Assembly: GCF_905475345.1 (NCBI RefSeq)
Contig: NC_066606.1
Coordinates: forward strand, 3,946,501 to 4,010,500
From: Vespula vulgaris
Lineage: Eukaryota > Arthropoda > Insecta > Hymenoptera > Vespidae
Length of the DNA: 64,000 bases
Direction: 5' to 3'
The notes below the pieces were generated by a model, which saw only the letters and a list, made by a program, of their open reading frames with translations, had not been told where the DNA came from and did not search any database. The translations under genes were made by a program, and so were the position numbers. Positions 33,881-46,054 of this stretch are shown here, in pieces; positions within the stretch are counted from its first letter, which is position 1, and every line of letters begins with the position of its first letter.

Positions 33881-36640
33881 ATTGTGAAATACTTTTTAAA
33901 AAGCATTCTATTCAACCGGCGCTGCCCAAAACTTTTATGACAGATTTTGCGCACTGTAGTTTTGTAAAACTCAATTTAGGCTCCTGTTTTTTTTTTTTTT
34001 ATATTTGCAGACATTATAATTGTAAGTATTTTTTAAAAAACATCCTAAATCGCCCTCTATTGAGTCGTGCCTACCGAAGCTTTTACGACAGATTCCGCAC
34101 ATCGTAATTTATTTAAACCACCCTTAAGTTACGGTTCTTTGTCGTATTTTCGCAGATATTAAAATTTACAGAATATTCTTAAAAGTTCCCTAAATTTCCC
34201 CATATCGCCCTATCGAAATGTATATGACAGATTCTGAGCACAGTATGCTACATAAAACAACACTTTAGGCCCGGTTTTTTGCTTTAGTTTCGGAGATATT
34301 AAAATTTATTGAATTTTCTTAAAAGTACCCTAAAACGCCCCCTTTTGAACCGGCCCTACCAAAACTTTTTTGCCTTTTTCCGCAGACCGTATACTTCATC
34401 AAAACACCCTTAAGTCCCGTTTCTTTGCAGTAGTTTTGGGGATATTAAAATTTAAGTAATTTCTTAAAAAGTTCCCTAAATCGCTTCTATTCAGTCGATC
34501 CTTCCGAAACTTCTATGAGAGATTTCGCGTACCGTAAGCTTCGTAAAACCAAGGTCACGTTTCTTTGCCTTAGTTTTGGAAATATAAAAGTTTAAATAAT
34601 TTTATAAAAAGCACCCTGAATCGTATTGAATTGACCCTGCTGATGTTTTAATGACAAATTCTGCTCACAGTAAGCTTTATAAAACCGCCCTTAGGCACCA
34701 GTTATTTGCCGTAATTTAGGAGATATTAATATTAAAAAAATTTTTTTTATAGCATTCTAAATCGTCTATTGAGTCGATCTTACTCCAACTTTTTCGTTAG
34801 ATAGCATGTATCATAAGCTTTATAAAACCAACCTTAGGCCCCGGTTCTTAGCCATAATTTAGAAGTTATTGAATTTCAAGTCATTTTATTTTAAGCACTC
34901 TATTTTGCCCCCTATTCAGCCGGCTCTGCCCAAACTTTTTCGGCAGGATGCACGCAGTATAAGTTCTATAAAATCACCTTTTGACCCTGTTTTTTGCCAT
35001 ACTTTGGGAGATATAATAATTTGAAGAATATTCGAAAAAGCAACCTATTTCGACCGTAATTGATTCGGTCCTTCTTAAACATTTTTGACAGATAGCGCAC
35101 CTCAAACACTATAAAACCACACTTAGATACTGGTACAAGATTATAGTTTAGGAGATAAAAATTTTTTGTAATTTTACAAAAAGCACCCTATATCGTCCTC
35201 TATTGATCTCGTCTTGCCCAAATTTTTTTGACGGATAGCGCACCTCGAATACTTTATGAAACCAGCATTAGGCACCGATTCAAGTTCATAGTTTAGGAGA
35301 TATAAATATTTTAAAAATTTTGCAAAAAGTACCATATTTCGCCCCATATTGGCTGGCCCTGCCCAAGCTCTTTTCATATATAGGGTGCAACGAGATCTAT
35401 ATAAAACTACCTATAGGCTCCGGTTCAAGGTCATAGATTAGGAGATATAAAATTTCAAAAAAGTTTTACAAAAAGCAACCTATATCGCCCCCTATTGGTC
35501 CTGCACTGCCCAAATCACGTGTAGAGTGCAACGAGAGCGATCTAAAACGACTCTTAGGTCATAGATCAAGATCATAACTTAAGAGATATAAAATTTTACA
35601 CAAATTTTACAAAATGCACCCTATTCCGCTCCCAATTGATCCACCCCTGCTCAAACTTTTTTCACATATAGGTCACAACGAGAGCTACGTAAAACCATCT
35701 ATAGGCCCCGGTTCAAGGTCATAACTTAGAAGATATAAAAACTTAAATAATTTTATAAAAAGGACTCTAATTCGCCCCCTATAAAATCGGCCTTGCTCAA
35801 ACTTTTTTCACATATAGAGCGCAACGAAAGCAATCTAATGCCACCGTTAGGCCGCGACTCATGGTCATAGTTTAGGAGAAAAAAATTTTTTTTAATTTTA
35901 CGAATAGCGCCCTAAAGAACCCACTATTGATCCGACCGTGCCCAACCTTTTTTCACAAATAGAGCGCAATGAGGTCTATTTAATGTCACCCATAGGCCCC
36001 GTAGACCTATCTAATGCCATACTTAGGCTCCGGATTAAGGTCATAGTTTAGGAGAAAAGAGATTTTTTTAAATATTACAAAAAGTACACTAATTCGTCCC
36101 CTAATGATTCGATCCTGCAGAGAATATTATCACATATAGAACGCAACGAGAGCTATCTAGAAACACCATTATGCCCCTGCTCATGGTCATAGTTTAGGAT
36201 AAAAATTTTTTTTTTAATTTTACAAAAAGAACCCTATTTCACCGCCTACTGATTCGGCCCTCGCCGAATTTTTTTCACATATGCAGCATAACGAGAGCTA
36301 TCTAATGCCATCCTTAGGCCCTGGTTCAAGGTTATAGTTGAAGAGAAAAAATATTTTCAATAATTTTACATAAAGTATCCTATCTTGCACTCTATTGATC
36401 CAGCCGTGCCCAAACTTTTTTCGCATATATAGCGTTGCTACAGATATCTAATGACAAACTTAGGCCCCAGCTCAAGGTCATAGTTTAGGAGATAAAAAAT
36501 TGTAATGTATTTAAAAAATTTTTTAAGTATTTTACAAAAAGCACTCTATCTCGCTCCCTATTGATCCGGAACTTTTTTCACATATAGAGCGCAAAGAGAG
36601 TTATCCAATGACATTATTAAGCCCCTGCCCATGGTCTTTA
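33880..36640. repeat. Tandem satellite array, about 19 monomers of about 146 bp
   Basis: A recurring block of the form AAAAAGCACCCTA.ATCGCCCCCTATTGA occurs near 33904, 34041, 34186, 34326, 34472, 34612, 34752, 34896, 35041, 35183, 35329, 35475, 35617, 35763, 35908, 36084, 36230, 36376 and 36542. Each monomer also has CCCAAACTTTTT, an AGCGCA-AACGAGAGCTAT block, a TTAGGCCCCGGTTCA block and TAGTTTAGGAGATATAAAA. Spacing is mostly 137-147 bp, with two longer monomers near 36000 and 36450. Monomers differ by perhaps a quarter to a third of positions, so the array is old. No protein-coding potential is seen. Confidence 0.95.
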
Positions 36641-36649
36641 TAAGAATCG

Positions 36650-38470
36650 TTCGAAATTGGTTGCTATAATATTAACGACGTGTACTAATAAAATATTTGC
36701 AATGTCTAGAAATATTATAAATATTCATAACATTAATGTTTAATATAAGCAAAGTATATAATTTCAAAAATATATTTTACAAAATATATAAAGGGACTTG
36801 TATTAATTAATTCGCAGCGTACTGCGAATTCCATTGCCAATAAGTTTGAATGGAGATTAAATGAAATTGCGTCTACATGATATACGTTGTAGTACTCTAT
36901 GCATCGTCGGGTATCTTCATTAGTTATCATTCGTTTTGTTATAATCCTTCTCCCTCTGCGTGTGCACTTGTACGAGTATGTATGCCGGGCGAGACTGCGT
37001 GCGCGGATGTGTGCGCACGTCTGTGTATATTGCCAGTTTTAACAATCAGAAAGGTGTTTTTTCACTCGTTTTCCTCCTGTTAAACAATAGTAGATAACTG
37101 GATAATACGATTAGTTTTATCTAATTATTTAATTAATTTTTTCGTTCGCATCTTTTACAGTTACAATTTTTACCACGTTATCGTTAATTTACTTCTTTCG
37201 TACGAACGACCACATTTTCCTAAGTTTACTCCTCATTGGAGAATTTAAAAAAATGATCGAACCATACTTTCAGTTCATTAATAATTCATACTCTACTAAT
37301 TCAAATCTAACTGGTTAGTTCCTAGAAAAGTATTATATTTCTCTAATCGTTTATTTCTTATTACGTATAACCGCGCGTTTATTATTACTATAGCATTTAT
37401 TATGTTTCTAACAATATAACATTTGGGATCGTATTTTCCGAATGATTAAATATTTCAAAAAGCACTTACGTTATACTTCCCCCAACGTATACATCCAATT
37501 ATACATCTAAATTATTCCTTAAGACAATGGTAGATATTTGGATGTTATGATTCTCCATGAAATAACTAACATTCCCTTGTAAATACAATCTTTCAAATTC
37601 TATATTCTATGCAATGTCGATGTTCTCTGCGCGAAGGATGAATACATATCAAAAAAAAGAAAAAGAATTCCCTCCCCGAAAAGAAGATAAACGAAGTCCG
37701 ATTCTTAAATGGTAAAAGGATCAAAGGAATACGTATATGGGGAATGGCCGCTAGGGAGAATCAAAGAGAGAAAAGATAATCGAACGATGTTGAAAATAGA
37801 CAAAACTTTCTCCCCGTTAGCTGTATCGATCGAAACTTGCTCGCAACGTCCTGCTGAGATTACCGGGGATGATGGAGCGTTAGGATGTCAATAACAGCAA
37901 GGGGAACTGAATGGCGCATGCTCGACTGCGTTGCATCTGGGTTGCGTCTGGGTGTCGGGGGTAGAAGCTTCTCGACGAGAATTGGACCAGCAAGGGTTAT
38001 TACGAATCGAGACACCAATGTGACAAGTGCTAACAAGTTCCAAAAGTGGAAAGATCTAGAAGGAACATCTAAAAGGAAAGATGGGTTTATAAACGGAACT
38101 ACGAAGCTGAGAAATATTTAAAAATTTGAAATTCACTTGTCGTTGAGAATCGCCTGATGTTCTACTTTTCATGGTCTTGGCAAGATAAATCATATTTGAA
38201 ATATTATACCAACGTTTAATACCCAGACGCAACGACTTATTTTCTTAGACTTTCAAATTCTTCATACGCCATGCTATAGAGAATTGCATAATTCTATATA
38301 CGTATCCGTGAGTTATATCAGAGACGTTACGTTATACACCATTTTATATTTTATGTCCGATACTACGATGTACCGTATTATAACGTACTATAAAAGACCG
38401 CATAGTTCTTTATTAATACTTCATATTATATTTTTACATTTTATATTATATTTCACATCTAATTCGCCTT
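36650..38470. other. Unique-looking DNA with a GC-richer island
   Basis: Sequence at about 36955-37030 is rich in CpG and GTGCG. The stretch 37640-38120 is GC-richer than its surroundings, with two consecutive short open frames (37709-37894 and 37885-38121). This could be part of a host transcription unit, but no motif, splice pattern or known protein was recognised. Confidence 0.3.
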
Positions 38471-38477
38471 TGACCTA

Positions 38478-39107
38478 TTATCGTATAATGTGAAATAGAG
38501 AGGAAAATATAATTAGAGTTATTTGAGTTAGGATGTTTCTGTTTAGACATTTATATGTCATATTAGAATTGCCGTATATAGAGCTAATTGTTGCGTAGCT
38601 ATTTCTTGCTCCGTGATCACTGCTGAAACTAACCGTTAACGAGTCCACGTTACTAGTTAATTTTCTAGTATGACAGTAGCTGAAGCGTTTCTTTGGCGGT
38701 TCGTTATTCAATTGGAACAGAGATACATGATTCAATTCATTGACGAAGAGAACAGAGTAATGAAAAATAGAAGAAAAATAGAAAAGTCCCTTAACGCTCT
38801 CAACGAATCGTTTGGATCTCTGATTAAACCTTTTAGTTTTGGTGGTTTCAATTATTAAATGGTAAGGTTTGCCCAATACGAAAAAGTTGGTGCAATTTTG
38901 AAGAAGTTTCAAGGAGATTCTGACATTTTTTCTATATGAAGTTAAGATAAAATTCTGAAAGTTGACTAAAATTTTTCCATGAATAATTGGAAGATTTAGA
39001 AAGTATACCGAAAGGTTGATCGAACATTTCGAAAGATTTTGAAGTATTTTTAATAAAGATAAAACACCAAAGTGATCAATATCTCTTAACAGAATTTTTT
39101 TAAACAT
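38478..39107 (-). CDS. Unidentified 209-codon ORF
   Basis: This is the longest uninterrupted frame in the window. At this AT content random DNA should hit a stop about every 12 codons, so 209 clear codons are unexpected. The product is basic, with hydrophobic patches in the first half (VLSLLKILQNLSKC, VYFLNLPIIHGKILVNF) and a Ser/Asn-rich second half. I see no domain, signal peptide or transposon motif. On the other strand 38670-38858 also encodes a 62-residue frame (WRFVIQLEQRYMIQFIDEEN) whose charge pattern looks at least as protein-like. Neither can be assigned. This may be a real but unknown gene, a decayed exon on the opposite strand, or chance. Confidence 0.2.
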   Translation of the reverse strand: MFKKILLRDIDHFGVLSLLKILQNLSKCSINLSVYFLNLPIIHGKILVNFQNFILTSYRKNVRISLKLLQNCTNFFVLGKPYHLIIETTKTKRFNQRSKRFVESVKGLFYFSSIFHYSVLFVNELNHVSLFQLNNEPPKKRFSYCHTRKLTSNVDSLTVSFSSDHGARNSYATISSIYGNSNMTYKCLNRNILTQITLIIFSSLFHIIR

Positions 39108-39109
39108 GC

Positions 39110-40640
39110 TCTGTCAACGATTAGATCGTTTAATTGGAATAATTACTAACTATTTGGAAGAAGTAATTTAAAAGTGTTCGACCATTTTAATATGTCCTAT
39201 TAATATTATCCTTTAAGTGACGCCCCTTACGTCAAAATACGATTCATAAGAAGCTTATTATTTATTATTTATTATTTATTCTCAGGAAAATTAATGAGCC
39301 AGATCGATCGAAATAATAACATCGATATTCATATGTATATGCAAATTCATACCTATTTATAATTTTTCTTCCTAGACGACTGTGTTAACGGTGTCTTACA
39401 CGATCGCGCCGATGGGAGAAACTATTAAAAGTTTTCATAACAACTAAAACACGGAATTAACACGGAGTAAAAACCTAACACGAAGTAAAATTGTCTGATG
39501 GAGCACTAAAACTATCTTTCCTCGACTACCGTGAGCGTCCTTGATTGATCCACATGGTAAAGAATAATGTTTTATTTTCAATGAAAGCAATTTTCAAGGA
39601 AAGAAATGAAGTTAATATTTCGTTAAATGTCTTGGGCGTAACGCGATGACCACGATGCTCACGTTGTTTAAACACATATGTAATATAAGCAAGAACGAGC
39701 ATGGATTCCTGGCAATACCGTAAGTAATTTTCAATTTTTTCCTTTGGCAACAACGAGTAATAATGATAGCGATAACGTTTAAAATTCTGCTATAAATTTT
39801 TCATCGTATTATATTACAATATTATAATTTCATTGTTGCGGAAGCAATGACTATATCTATTGGTTTTCTGCAAATCTATCCCATATTCACGTTATATCAC
39901 GTTGCACAAAATCAGAAAACCGTAACACTTTTGAATTTAATGATATATCCATCAGGGTCTTCTTAAGGAAATTTAGTAAAATATTTGTAATAGTATAAGG
40001 ATACCTTGGAATGGTAATAATTAACAGTCTCCTTTTGCAATTAATTAGAGTAGTTACAAAAGTAAATTTCATTCGATCAATCGTAATATAATGTTATGGG
40101 CTAAAATTTACCTTGTATACCATTTTGCAAAGTTATTATTAAATGATAACTTGCTTAATTACAATTATCAATAGAAAGAGAGAGAATTATTTTCGCTAGC
40201 CCGTCCTAAGATTATTACATTTTATTTTTGTTTAATCAACCTAGAAATAAACTTATACATTATTTTCTCTTATACGTACGTACATCAATGTAATTCTCTT
40301 TATTCTTTTCAGACGGCACCAGGATTAAGTACAAGTAAATGCGCAATTATATCTAAAATTATATCCAAATCATTACGTTTTATCATTTAATGACGGGAAT
40401 GTATCTATATAAGTGAATTTACATTTGTATCTTCATCTTTTATTTCTATTTATCTTTATACTCTTGAATGTGTAAATCAGATTAATTAACCCTACGTTAT
40501 AGACACGCATACACGTACATACATATATATACATACATATGTAGATATACACATACAGAAAATATGTTGATATGTTTTAACGATTACGAATGTTTAAACG
40601 GAAAACCTCTCTATATGTAGGATGTATATAGGATTAATAG
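39110..40640. other. No recognisable gene
   Basis: Short repeats are present: an ATTATTT run at about 39258-39282 and CATA/TATG-rich DNA at 40500-40740. A polypyrimidine stretch followed by CAG at about 40295-40315 looks like a splice acceptor, but no exon could be supported after it. Confidence 0.4.
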
Positions 40641-40800
40641 ATGTATATATGTATAAGTATATAAGTGTGTATATGTGTGTATAATCATAAAAATACATAT
40701 ATACACGTGTGCGTGTGTACGTATTAATATTGATGTATAACTATAATTTGCCTGTATCCATCTGTACACACGTAAATATTTAGCAAAAAGTTTAAATTAA

Positions 40801-41037
40801 CCGCTTGCATTCGGCGCCCGCTCGAACGTTTGGATTTACTCATATTTGATTTAGACGAATTTGCAAACGTTGCAGAACATATTCTTTTGCAAACAAATCA
40901 ATATTTTGTTTCTTATAATTTTCTCGGTAGTACGATAAGTTTTGAAGGAATTCGATTACGCCAGTTTCATTGATATCGTTATTTGTAAGAATTGCTCGTT
41001 TTCTGATCGCTCTGTGCGGACGTCTGGGTGCGAAGGG
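40801..41037 (+). mobile_element. piggyBac-type MITE, copy in arm A
   Basis: A 237-bp element with TTAA on the left (40797-40800) and ATAA on the right. Its ends are CCGCTTGCATTCGGCG and, read inward from the right, CCCTTCGCACCCAGACG. It aligns along its full length with the 46055-46302 element in reverse orientation. It has no coding capacity. Confidence 0.85.
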
Positions 41038-41759
41038 ATAAAGAAAGATTAAAAAATAAATTAAAATAAAAAGAAATGGAAGAAAAGTTAGAATCGAAAA
41101 AAAGATTAAAATTTAAAAATGGAAAAAAGATGGAAAAAGAATTGGAATAATAAAAAAAGAAAAATAAGAAAAGAGGATTAAAATGGAGAAAAAATTCAAG
41201 AAAAAAGAAAATGAAGAAGAAAAAAAAGGAAGAAAAAGATAACATACAAACAAATGCTTTCGGGAAATTGTACCGATATATTTCATATTTATTTGGAGTG
41301 ATATCTGTGTCTAATCTCTGTGAGTCGATGTGATAGCGACGTCGCAGGTGTAAACTCAACTTTTAGCCGAATATTTGCTATTTCTTTAATTATTCACAAT
41401 ATTTGAATGTTTTTAATCGGCTGTAAGATTTGATCTTAATTTCATTAGCTTGATTAAAAAACTTTATTGAGAGTGCGAATTAACCGAATATTTCAGGTTA
41501 ATTTTCTATACAGTTCGACGGCACAAAAATATAGATTCGAATAAATTTGTTAGAAGAAAGTTTGTTAAAAGTTCGAGTAAACTTTATTAAATCATATATT
41601 GAAATACACATTACTAAATTAATATTTAATCAGATAGAGTTGATTACGTGTAAGATAATTTTTATATGATATAACAATCATGTTAGTAATGTTAATCATT
41701 CGTTAAACGTGATACATTTAATTACATCATTGTAATAAATAGAATTAATTTTCATAAAA

Positions 41760-42400
41760 GAGTGATATTAATTATCGACATTACTGATTAAGATATTAAG
41801 TCAGGGAAAAAAGTTTCTTTTTATTTTCCTATTTTACATTTTAATGCAAAAGCGGTTACGATTTACGATTGTTTAGAGTAGAGATCATAATTAATAGTTT
41901 GAACGGATGGCAACGGTTGAATCTCCCCTTCCATAGGTCATGATCAATTTCACCCAGAATTGTGCTTGATGAATCCTTTCAAGAATGCTTCAGTTCCGTT
42001 CCGTTCCGTTCCGTTCCGTTTTAGTAACGATTCGCAAATAAAAATACGATCCATTAAACGTTTCATTAATTAATCATGCGGCACACAAACATTGGATTTT
42101 TATTCTTCTTCAATGATTTATATCTGTTTTGTGTACAGTTGGTTCCTTGACAGCATCATTTGCATCACTTACATGATACCATCTATATCGGAAACGTTCG
42201 ATACAGCTTTGTGCAACGTCCATTAATAACGGATTGGTCAATAAATGTCAGAAATTTCTTTAAGAACCGGAGTGGCATCATTATCTCTCTTGTAATAAAA
42301 TATTCAAATGTATCTTCTTCGTTCTCTCTCATTTTCAAGGCGTAATATCTTTTGAACAAATAAACGAATGTATTCGTGACCTTGCTCGAAATACTTGATG
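41760..42400 (-). pseudogene. mariner transposase fossil in arm A
   Basis: On the minus strand 42055-42024 reads MDRIFICESLL, matching the 'NLMDRI.ICDSLL' block of mariner transposases, and is followed by TEAFLKGFIKHNSG. Near 41900 there is TINYDLYSKQ, matching 'TINSDLYC.QL'. The upstream helix-turn-helix part is strongly decayed. The catalytic HQDNARPH block could not be found. A CGTTC pentanucleotide expansion (about 41993-42021) lies between the two motifs. Confidence 0.6.
41993..42021. repeat. Pentanucleotide repeat (CGTTC)n
   Basis: About six units of GTTCC/CGTTC. Arms B and C lack the expansion at the matching place. Confidence 0.9.
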
Positions 42401-42724
42401 GAAGCTCGCCTTTCGATAATCGCGCGGCACTATTGCCAAATTAATTGTTTAACATTAACAAAATTATATCGGATGTCATTATTCATTAGCCGGTAGAATG
42501 CTAGGAAACATTTCTCCCCGAATTAATTAAATTTGAATAAGGAATGTGACGCAAAAGGGTAGAAGAACTAGGTTTCAACAATTATTGTCAGTTATAATCT
42601 TACGTAACTGGGATGGTTGCTTTTGTACTGATTTCTACTATTAATTTTATTATTGTTTTTTCTCGCGACTATTATTTATGTATATAATTTAAGATTAGAA
42701 ACTAGTGCGGTTTAATGATGATAT

Positions 42725-43360
42725 TGTCATCTGCCGACAAGTTGAAAGATATGGAAGATAAGTGTAACTCCGGGGAATCGCACGGTGGAAAAACCAAGGA
42801 ACCCGACTTTCTTTTAACAAGCAACACTTACAAATCTATTAAAGAAGGTTAGTTAATTTTTATATTATTACACATTACTTCACATATTTATAACCTCTAT
42901 TAATTTCTTCTTATTATAAAAGGAAAAGTTGCTACTGAGAATTTGGGAGAATTCTGAAGAATAAGAAAGTCTTCCTGATATCTGTTATTATATTTTGTTA
43001 CAGACAGTTATTAAACAAGGAAGAAAAAGAAGCTATAGGGGAAGCGTATATACGCACCGAGAGAATAAAAAAATGATGATGCTGTGACAGATGAATATCT
43101 AGAAAGTAGAGCGTCTTTTGTAGGACCAAGTCTTTCTGTAACGATTAGAGTATCTAAGCCTCCAAAAATTATCGGTATTTTTCCTTCGAATTTATTTCCA
43201 TTTTAAACTATTCATTAACTTTTGTAAATCAAATATACCTACGTTACATATTAGATGTTGCCGACGGTTTGACAAACTTGGTTCTTCAAAAACGACTAGT
43301 CTACCCTATGCAGGATTTACATGTCAATCTATAATCCTACTGGAAACACCGTCCGTAAGT
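42725..43360 (+). pseudogene. Exon-like fragments of an unidentified gene, unit 1
   Basis: Three exon-like pieces lie in order. First, 42728-42848 reads LSSADKLKDMEDKCNSGE and ends PDFLLTSNTYKSIKE at an AAG/GTTAGT donor-like site. Second, after TTGTTACAG (about 43004), there is an EEKEAIGEAYIRTERIKK piece; one frameshift later it reads TDEYLESRASFVGPSLSVTI and PPKII, followed by a GTATTT donor-like site. Third, after CATATTAG (about 43253), GLTNLVLQKRLVYPMQDLHV. AT-rich introns separate them, as in a real multi-exon gene. A stop in exon 2 and another ending the third piece suggest a pseudogene. I do not recognise the protein. Confidence 0.4.
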
Positions 43361-43429
43361 CTATTGAAAATGTTTAAGATCAACCGCTTGTACGGCAATG
43401 GCGTAATATATATTCGCAATTGAATTATT

Positions 43430-44170
43430 TCAGGATTTACGAAGAGATACGACAAGACTTGCCACAGCCAAAGGTGCATCAATCGCTTGTGTAGATGCCT
43501 CTCACAAGAGAAAGACTGGTCATTTTGGTCAATCAAGGACCAATGGGCCAGATTTTCTTTCACCAAACACTTTCCTATGTATTAAAGAAAGATAGTTTTT
43601 ATTTCACATCGTATGCTTTATATATCTATAACCTTTATCAATTTCTTTTTATTATAGAAGTAAAAGTTACTTCTGTGAGAGAATTACAAAGCTTCCTAAT
43701 TTCTGTTATTATATTTTATTACAGACAGTTCTTGATCGAAAAGAAAAAGAGTTTATACGCGAAGCGCGTGGCGTACCGGAAGTGTAAAGAAATTGTGAGG
43801 CTGCGACAGATGAATGTCAAGAAAGTTGATCGTCTTTTGTAGGACCAAGTCTTTCTGTAACAATTGGAGCACTTAAGCTTGCAAAAATTATCGATATGTT
43901 TCTTTCGAATTTATTTGTATTTTAAACTATGCATTAAATTTTGGAAATCTAATATACCTATGTTACTTGTTTGGTGTTGCCGGAGGTTTGACAAACTTGC
44001 TTTTTCAAAAGTGACGAACACAATCAACCACTTGTATGGCAATGGTGTAATGTATATTCGCAATTGAATTATTTCAGGATTTACAAAAAGAAACGGCAAG
44101 ACTTGCCAAAGATGCATCAACTCCTGTAGTGATATCGATGCTTCTCAGAAAGGTACGAATGATAATATTG
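43430..44170 (+). pseudogene. Exon-like fragments of an unidentified gene, unit 2 (tandem copy)
   Basis: This repeats unit 1 about 744 bases downstream. It has a GPDFLSPNTFLCIKER piece at about 43547-43594 and, after TATTACAG (about 43723), LDRKEKEFIREARGVPEV. A decayed FVGPSLSVTI-like segment and a GGLTNLLFQK piece near 43985 follow. Both units are followed by TTATTTCAG and a DL(R/Q)(R/K)(D/E)T(T/A)RLA exon-like stretch (43436 and 44078). Frameshifts and stops differ from unit 1, so the two decayed independently after duplication. Confidence 0.4.
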
Positions 44171-44759
44171 ATATAATATTGAATAAAGAACCAGGGGAAC
44201 AATTATTAGAAATGTTTCAACTATTAGAGAAAGATATATAAAAGCTATAAAAGCAACTCTACTTTCTAGATATTAATTATTTCAGATTCTCCTTTTTTTT
44301 TTTATTCCTCTGGCACATCACGCGTTTCGCATATAGCTTCTTTTCTTCTACGCATAATAACTCCGCTAGTGAGCATATATAATGACAAAATGAAATAGAT
44401 GATAACCTTGAATTGTATGCACGAGGAATAGTCCCGCGTAGACACAGTAATAACCGTAAGAGTAGAGTAGTCGGTGGAAAAGCAACGATGTCAGATACGC
44501 ATAATTGTAATTTAAAAAAATGGGTGAAACCTAATTGTCATTCCATTTTATATGTCCCTACCTTATTTAGGTCGAGTTAATTCGGGAAAAATGTTTCTTC
44601 GTATTCCTATATTGGCTGATGACATTATTCCGGGTTCATAACTTTAGTAATGTCCAACAATCAATTTTTATCAAGCGCTTTATCAAGCGGTTATCAAGCG
44701 CCGCGCGTTTGAAAGTTGAGTTTTTGTGGAATATTTTTCGAGAGGTTTTTTCGAATTCG

Positions 44760-45330
44760 TGTATTTGTTTAAAAGTTATCACGCCTTATAAGTGAGATAG
44801 AACAAAGAAGATGTATTTTGAAATTTTATTACGAGGAAAAGAATAATGCCAATCCAACTCTTGAAAAAATTTAGAATCGATGCGTTATAAATGGACATCG
44901 CACATGGTTACATCAAACGTTTCCAATACGGAAGATATGATGTAGTGGTGCAAGACATAGACTAGGAACCAACCATCGGTCACAAAACAGTTCTACATCA
45001 TTTGAAGAATGCTGGATATATAAAGATATCCAATGTTCATGTTCCATATGATCAAATAGTGAAGCGTTTAATGGATTTCTGTCTGCGAATCGTTATTAGG
45101 ACCTAACGAAACCGATGCACTCTTGAAACGGGCCATTATGTACGATAATCTATGAAAAGGATCATGATCCATGGAAGGAGAATCAACCGTTGTCGCGCCG
45201 TTCAAACTATTGATCATAATCTCTTCTCCAAACAATCGCAAAATGATTTGCTTTTGCATTGAAATACGAAGAAACCTTTTCCTCTAACTTAATATCTTGA
45301 TTAGTAATGTCATTGGTTGATATCATTCCT
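44760..45330 (+). pseudogene. mariner transposase fossil in arm B
   Basis: The frame at about 44985-45050 reads TVLHHLKNAGYIKISNVHVP. It matches the second DNA-binding helix and linker of mariner transposases ('TVSNHL..LGYVKKLD.WVPH'). It is followed by KRLMDFCLRIVI, equivalent to 'LMDRI.IC'. TIDHNLFSKQS at 45206-45238 matches 'TINSDLYC.Q'. It is the clearest of the three fossils for the N-terminal part, but stops interrupt it and the catalytic part is missing. Confidence 0.65.
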
Positions 45331-46054
45331 TTATGGAAATTAATTCGAATTATTTCAGTAATATAGTCAAAGGTATTTATCTTGCTTAACAATGTGAATG
45401 AATGACATTACTGATAGGATCATTATATTACATATAGATTATCATACACGTAATTAATTATATCTAATTAAATGTTATAATAATAATAAATATATTTCAA
45501 TAAACGATTTATCGATATTCTGTGTAGCAAAACTGATTAGAGAATTAACCTGAGGTATCAGGTTAATTCGAGCTTTTAATCAAGATTTTTGAGTCAATGA
45601 AATTAAGATCAAAATCTGTGGCAGATTGAAAATATTCAAATGTCGTAGATAATTGAAGGAATAGCAAATATCGACTAACATTTCAGTTTGCAGTTATAAC
45701 ACCGACATCGCGTAGATTTACGCCCGTTACAGACAGATATCACTCACTCGGAATAAATATGAAATGGATCGTTACAATTTCCCAATGCATGTTTATTTGT
45801 TTTTTCCTTCTTTGTCTTTTTTCTCCCTTTAATCTCTTTCTTTTAATTCCTTTTCTGTTTTCCTTTGTTCTGATTTTAATTTTTTTTTTAATTTTCTTTT
45901 CCTCTTTTAGATTTTAATCTTTCTTTTGATTCTAATTTATTTTGTAATCTTTTTCGTTTTTTTCTTTTTGGTAGTAATTTCTTTTTCTTCTTTTTCAATT
46001 CTAACTTTTCTTTCTTTTCTTTTTATTTTAATTTATTTTTTAATTTTTCTTTAA

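Larger units (their letters stand above)
40650..43110. repeat. Segmental duplication, arm A
   Basis: Arm A pairs as an inverted repeat with arm B (44240-46430) and as a diverged direct repeat with arm C (47775-49310). From outside inwards it carries a MITE (40801-41037), an A/G-rich stretch, the block GTGATATCTGTGTCTAATC, a mariner fossil and exon-like fragments of an unknown gene. The flanks of the MITE (TAGCAAAAAGTTTAAATTAA and the A-rich other side) are the same in B, so the MITE was present before duplication. Confidence 0.85.

Noticed and set aside
33880..36640. CRISPR-like regular spacing.
   Set aside because: The repeats are full-length, diverged tandem monomers without unique spacers, in an insect-like genome.
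40290..40360. Possible splice acceptor and exon after TTCTTTTCAG.
   Set aside because: The following frame is short and unsupported by any neighbouring exon or motif.
40979..41359. Minus-strand 126-codon Phe/Ser-rich frame.
   Set aside because: It is produced by the A/G-rich tract beside the MITE and is not kept in arms B or C.
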